Shown here piece after piece: positions 61,400-64,000 of a stretch of DNA of 64,000 bases. The first letter of the stretch is position 1. Each line of letters begins with the position of its first letter. Source of the stretch: Acidimicrobiales bacterium (GTDB taxonomy: Bacteria; Actinomycetota; Acidimicrobiia; Acidimicrobiales; MedAcidi-G1); the NCBI GenBank assembly GCA_014237715.1, contig JAAZZG010000005.1, positions 113,197 to 177,196 of the forward strand, in the 5' to 3' direction. The notes under the pieces are model-generated. The model ran no database searches and was not told where the DNA came from. It saw only the letters and a program-made list of their open reading frames with translations. The position numbers were made by a program, and so were the translations under genes.

Positions 61400-61489
61400 T
61401 GCTCCTCCTCGGTCTCGTCGGGACCATGATGGCGGCAACATGGGACCACGGAAAAGCCGGGGCACACCCGAGATTACGGGAGCACCACA

Positions 61490-61957
61490 ATGACTGAGAT
61501 CGCCTTTGACGACCTGGAGGGCCTGCGCGCCACCATCACAGAGGAGTGGAGCGACTGGGGACCTGAGTACGAGATGACCCAGGAGAAGGTGAACCAGTTC
61601 GCCGAGCTGACCGGTGACCACCAGTGGATCCACGTGGACGTGGAACGGGCCACCGCCGGCCCGTTCGGCGGCCCGATCGCCCACGGGTTCTTCACCCTCA
61701 GCCTGCTGCCCATCCTGAACCGCACCGGCGCGGTGAGGATCACCGGCCAGACCAACGTCGTGAACTACGGCGCCGACGGGCTTCGGATGCTGGCCCCGGT
61801 GCCTGTGGGTTCGACGCTGCACGCCCGCAACCGGATCACCGATGTCCGCGAGCACAAGAAGGGCACCCTGGTGGCCACCCGGGTGGCCATCCACGTGGTG
61901 GGCAACGACGACGTTCCCGCTGTGCTCTACGACGCCCTCAGCCTGTACCAGGGCTGA
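61490..61957 (+). CDS. MaoC/NodN-like dehydratase
   Basis: A 155-aa hot-dog protein. The hydratase motif is F-A-E-L-T-G-D-H-Q-W-I-H-V-D near residue 38-52, followed by R-A-x-x-G-P-F-G-G-P-I-A-H-G. This matches NodN-type (R)-specific enoyl-CoA hydratases. The ATG has GGGAG upstream. It is divergent from the acyl-CoA synthetases and convergent on the SDR gene, so its acyl-CoA role is plausible but not proven. Confidence 0.85.
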   Translation: MTEIAFDDLEGLRATITEEWSDWGPEYEMTQEKVNQFAELTGDHQWIHVDVERATAGPFGGPIAHGFFTLSLLPILNRTGAVRITGQTNVVNYGADGLRMLAPVPVGSTLHARNRITDVREHKKGTLVATRVAIHVVGNDDVPAVLYDALSLYQG

Positions 61958-61990
61958 TCGTGTCGGATCGGGGCCGGTCCCCGCTGGGCC

Positions 61991-62794
61991 CTAGTTGTTC
62001 TTGACTGTCATGCCACCATCGACCATCAGTAGGTGGCCGGTGATGTAGCTCGATGCCGGCAGGGCCAGGTGAAGGATGCCGTGGGCCACCTCTTCGGGTT
62101 CGGCATAGCGCCGGGCTGGCACCCGCCGTCGGGCGAACTTCACCTTGGCCTCCTCGGGGATCCCGGCCGTCATGCCGGTGTCGATCGGGCCGGGACCCAC
62201 GGCGTTGACGGTTATCCCCGTCTCTCCCAGTTCCACGGCCAGGGCCCGGGTTAGGCCCACCACCCCGTGTTTGGCCGCCGTGTAGGCCGACGTGGACGGT
62301 GAGCCACCCACCCCTTCGGTGGACGAGACGTTCACGATCCGTCCGGCGGATGATGCCCGCAGGTGGCCCAGAGCCGCCCGAATGGTCAGGGTCATGCCGG
62401 TGAGCATCACGTCCAACGCTCCCTGCCAGACGTCGCCGTAGTCGACATCCTCGATCGGAGCGCCGGCCGGGATGCCGGCGTTGTTGACCAGCACGTCCAG
62501 GCCTCCACCGTGGTCAACGGCCTCGGCCACCACCTGCCGGACTGCCGTCTCGTCGGAGACGTCCAAGGCCCACGCCCGGGCCCGACCCCCGACCGAAGTG
62601 ATCTCGTCGGCCACTGTGGTCGCTCGGCTCCCGTCGAGGTCGGTGACAGCGACGATGGCCCCTTCGTCGGCGAACAGGTGGGCGGTGGCTCGTCCGATCC
62701 CCGACCCAGCACCGGTGACCAGCACCCGGTGACCGTCCACCGACCTGCTCAGACGCGAGAGTCGGGTTGGTGCGGGGTCTCCGGGATGGGTCAT
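61991..62794 (-). CDS. Short-chain dehydrogenase/reductase (SDR)
   Basis: A 267-aa classical SDR. The cofactor site is V-T-G-A-G-S-G-I-G near residue 27, Asp after strand two (VTDLDGSR) favours NAD(H), N-N-A-G is near 102, and the triad sits in IVNVSSTEGVGGSPSTSAYTAAKHG near 155-170. The C-terminus Y-I-T-G-H-L-L-M-V-D-G-G-M is typical. Substrate unknown. The start is the ATG at 62794; the open frame to 63967 is antisense to the amidohydrolase and is not coding. Confidence 0.87.
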   Translation of the reverse strand: MTHPGDPAPTRLSRLSRSVDGHRVLVTGAGSGIGRATAHLFADEGAIVAVTDLDGSRATTVADEITSVGGRARAWALDVSDETAVRQVVAEAVDHGGGLDVLVNNAGIPAGAPIEDVDYGDVWQGALDVMLTGMTLTIRAALGHLRASSAGRIVNVSSTEGVGGSPSTSAYTAAKHGVVGLTRALAVELGETGITVNAVGPGPIDTGMTAGIPEEAKVKFARRRVPARRYAEPEEVAHGILHLALPASSYITGHLLMVDGGMTVKNN

Positions 62795-62902
62795 GGCTGG
62801 AGTCTCGCGTGGGGGCGTACCCTCCGGCGACCCGGTCCCATAGGCGTTCCGATCGGCGACCCCACGTTGCCCTGATGGTCTGTCAGGTCCAATGATGTGG
62901 GA

Positions 62903-63811
62903 ATGAGCGAATCGACCTTCCCTGACGACGTGGCAGCCATCGACACGATGATGGGCACCCGGGCGGGCCCTAACGCCAGGCTCAACTACGAGAACCTGTC
63001 CGGGATCAAGGACGACGCCTCCAAGGAGATGAACTTCCCGGCCCAGTACATGTTCAAGGACGTGCCGTTCTCCGATCAGGCCCGCGGTACCGACGGCGAA
63101 CTCCAGGACCCACCGCAGGGTGCCGATCTGTGCCTGCCCTTCATGGACCGCAACAACGTGCAGATGGCCATGATCGGCATCGGTCCCGGCAAGTCCGAGG
63201 GTCGGGCCATGATCGAAGAGCATCCGGACCGGTTCTTCGCCTGTCACGAGCCGGACCCCAATGAGGTCATGGGGTCGATCCGAACCATCCGCCAGCTCCA
63301 CCGCGACGCCGGGCTGAAGGCGGTCACCGCCTTCCCGAGCGGCCGCAACCCCCAGGTCCCCATCGACGACCCGAAGATGTACGCCATCTACGCCACATGC
63401 TGCGAACTGGACATCCCCATCTTCTGCTGCGCCGGGATCCCCGGCCCCCGCCTGCCGTTCGCCCCCCAGCACGTCGAGTTGATCGACCAGGTGATGTACG
63501 ACTTCCCCGACCTGGTATTTGTCACCCGGCACGGCTGCGAACCGTGGGAGGACCTGATCGTCAAGTTGATGCTGAAGTGGCCGAACCTCCACTACTCCAC
63601 CTCGGCATTCGCCCCGAAGCACTACCCGAAGGCCATTGTCGACTACGCGAACACCCGGGGCGCCGACAAGGTCATCTACGCCGGCTACTTCCCCATGGGC
63701 CTGTCGCTGGACCGCATCTTCACCGAACTGCGCAACGTGCCGTTCAAGGCCGAGGTGTGGCCGAAGTTCCTCCGGGAGAACGCCATCCGGGTACTCAAGC
63801 TGGATGCCTGA
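62903..63811 (+). CDS. Amidohydrolase-2-like protein lacking expected metal ligands
   Basis: A 302-aa protein of the amidohydrolase_2 (ACMSD-like) fold. It retains the fold landmarks: HPDRFFACHEPDPNEV, LKAVTAFPSG, DIPIFCCAGIPGPR, V-T-R-H-G-C-E-P-W near 210 and the end FLRENAIRVLKLDA. The N-terminal D-x-H-x-H metal motif is replaced by I-D-T-M-M-G-T, and the C-terminal strand that normally has G-S-D-Y-P reads A-G-Y-F-P. So at least two metal-ligand sites look lost, and catalysis is doubtful. I chose the ATG at 62903; a GTG six bases earlier is an alternative. Confidence 0.75.
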   Translation: MSESTFPDDVAAIDTMMGTRAGPNARLNYENLSGIKDDASKEMNFPAQYMFKDVPFSDQARGTDGELQDPPQGADLCLPFMDRNNVQMAMIGIGPGKSEGRAMIEEHPDRFFACHEPDPNEVMGSIRTIRQLHRDAGLKAVTAFPSGRNPQVPIDDPKMYAIYATCCELDIPIFCCAGIPGPRLPFAPQHVELIDQVMYDFPDLVFVTRHGCEPWEDLIVKLMLKWPNLHYSTSAFAPKHYPKAIVDYANTRGADKVIYAGYFPMGLSLDRIFTELRNVPFKAEVWPKFLRENAIRVLKLDA

Positions 63812-63995
63812 CTCGCTTCCCGACTGGGCCCGGACCCAGCGGGAGTGGCTACGACCCACCGTGGTGGGGCGACTGGGCATCCATCCGCCGTGGTTCGATC
63901 CGGTCGGCGAGGTCCCAGTTTCGATCGATCCGGGGCCGACCTTCGGACACGGAGCCCACCCCACCACCGCCCTCGTGCTGGCCGAGGTGGACTGA
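63804..63995 (+). pseudogene. PrmA-like methyltransferase N-terminus, stopped early
   Basis: A 63-codon frame starting at the ATG overlapping the amidohydrolase stop by eight bases. It ends I-D-P-G-P-T-F-G-H-G-A-H-P-T-T-A-L-V-L-A-E-V-D, which matches the segment of ribosomal protein L11 methyltransferase (PrmA) proteins just before the SAM-binding motif. A TGA at 63993-63995 then ends it; in a working gene a sense codon such as CGA would be expected there. Only five bases remain in the window. It may be a nonsense mutation, a sequence error near the end or a truncated gene. Confidence 0.6.
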
Positions 63996-64000
63996 CTAGC

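Noticed and set aside
61400..61894. Upstream extension of the second acyl-CoA synthetase
   Set aside because: It lies antisense to the MaoC gene, while a TTG with a strong ribosome site marks the likely start.
62795..63967. Long 5' extension of the minus-strand SDR frame
   Set aside because: It lies antisense to the amidohydrolase; the SDR fold starts after the ATG at 62794.
63993..63995. TGA read as selenocysteine in the PrmA-like gene
   Set aside because: PrmA proteins have no selenocysteine at this place and no selenocysteine insertion element is visible in the few remaining bases.
1..64000. Insertion sequences, phage genes or integration sites
   Set aside because: No transposase, integrase or flanking inverted repeats were found, and the tRNA-Arg is not followed by a duplicated tRNA end or mobility gene.

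Overview
The window is a GC-rich bacterial chromosome segment, densely packed with genes on both strands. I see no insertion sequence, integrase, prophage or CRISPR array. The gene content points to an actinobacterium: the phosphomutase/DUF3090/SCO1664-family trio, DUF3107, a PdtaS-type sensor kinase, a septum-formation-domain lipoprotein, luciferase-like oxidoreductases of F420-linked families, a TIGR03085-family protein, an actinobacterial-type hibernation factor and many GTG/TTG starts. A complete System I (Ccm) cytochrome c maturation operon, an orphan FrhB-like protein and several lipid/CoA genes fit a deep-branching lineage such as Acidimicrobiia. The phylum is well supported; the class is inference.

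Layout. 1-5.5 kb: end of a ROK-family gene, a dienelactone hydrolase, then an NrtR-type Nudix regulator facing a von Willebrand factor A gene and an ARPP-1 gene across a 27-bp palindrome. After these come tRNA-Arg(CCG), an internally deleted SnoaL-like gene and an F420-hydrogenase beta-like protein. 5.5-9.8 kb: lipoprotein, family 5 uracil-DNA glycosylase and the actinobacterial phosphomutase/DUF3090/SCO1664 cluster. 9.8-18.5 kb: etfBA, lipid kinase, GDPD, PdtaS, DUF3107, Mrp, a SufR-like regulator followed by a gutted cysteine desulfurase, and a phosphohistidine phosphatase. 18.5-25.3 kb: ccmABCDEFGH on the minus strand, including a small ccmD. 25.3-30.4 kb: septum-type lipoprotein, a GH63-like hydrolase overlapping head-to-head with a GT4 glycosyltransferase, TetR, Nudix and Fur. 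30.5-39.8 kb: MaoC, acetoacetyl-CoA synthetase, phosphatase, LLM oxidoreductase, class I fumarase, FAH-family hydrolase, HPF, CoaE, CysQ. 39.8-54.7 kb: FabH, ABC-F, SurE, GGCT-like, SDR, flavodoxin, two EamA-type transporters, amidotransferase, acyltransferase, a YceI-MFS-CBS operon, an LLM oxidoreductase and a cupredoxin lipoprotein with a 10-copy 15-bp repeat. 54.7-64 kb: RlmL-like methyltransferase, TIGR03085 protein, carotenoid oxygenase, two acyl-CoA synthetases, MaoC, SDR, an amidohydrolase lacking expected metal ligands and a prematurely stopped PrmA-like methyltransferase.

How the genes work together. The ccm operon matures c-type cytochromes for a respiratory cell. EtfAB, acyl-CoA ligases, MaoC hydratases, SDRs, acetoacetyl-CoA synthetase and fumarase fit acyl-CoA and ketone-body catabolism feeding respiration. 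The most unusual unit is the NrtR/vWA/ARPP-1 locus, which suggests an ADP-ribose- or NAD-sensing module of unknown output. Three reading frames look broken (SnoaL-like, cysteine desulfurase, PrmA-like). Two of them carry clean in-frame internal deletions.
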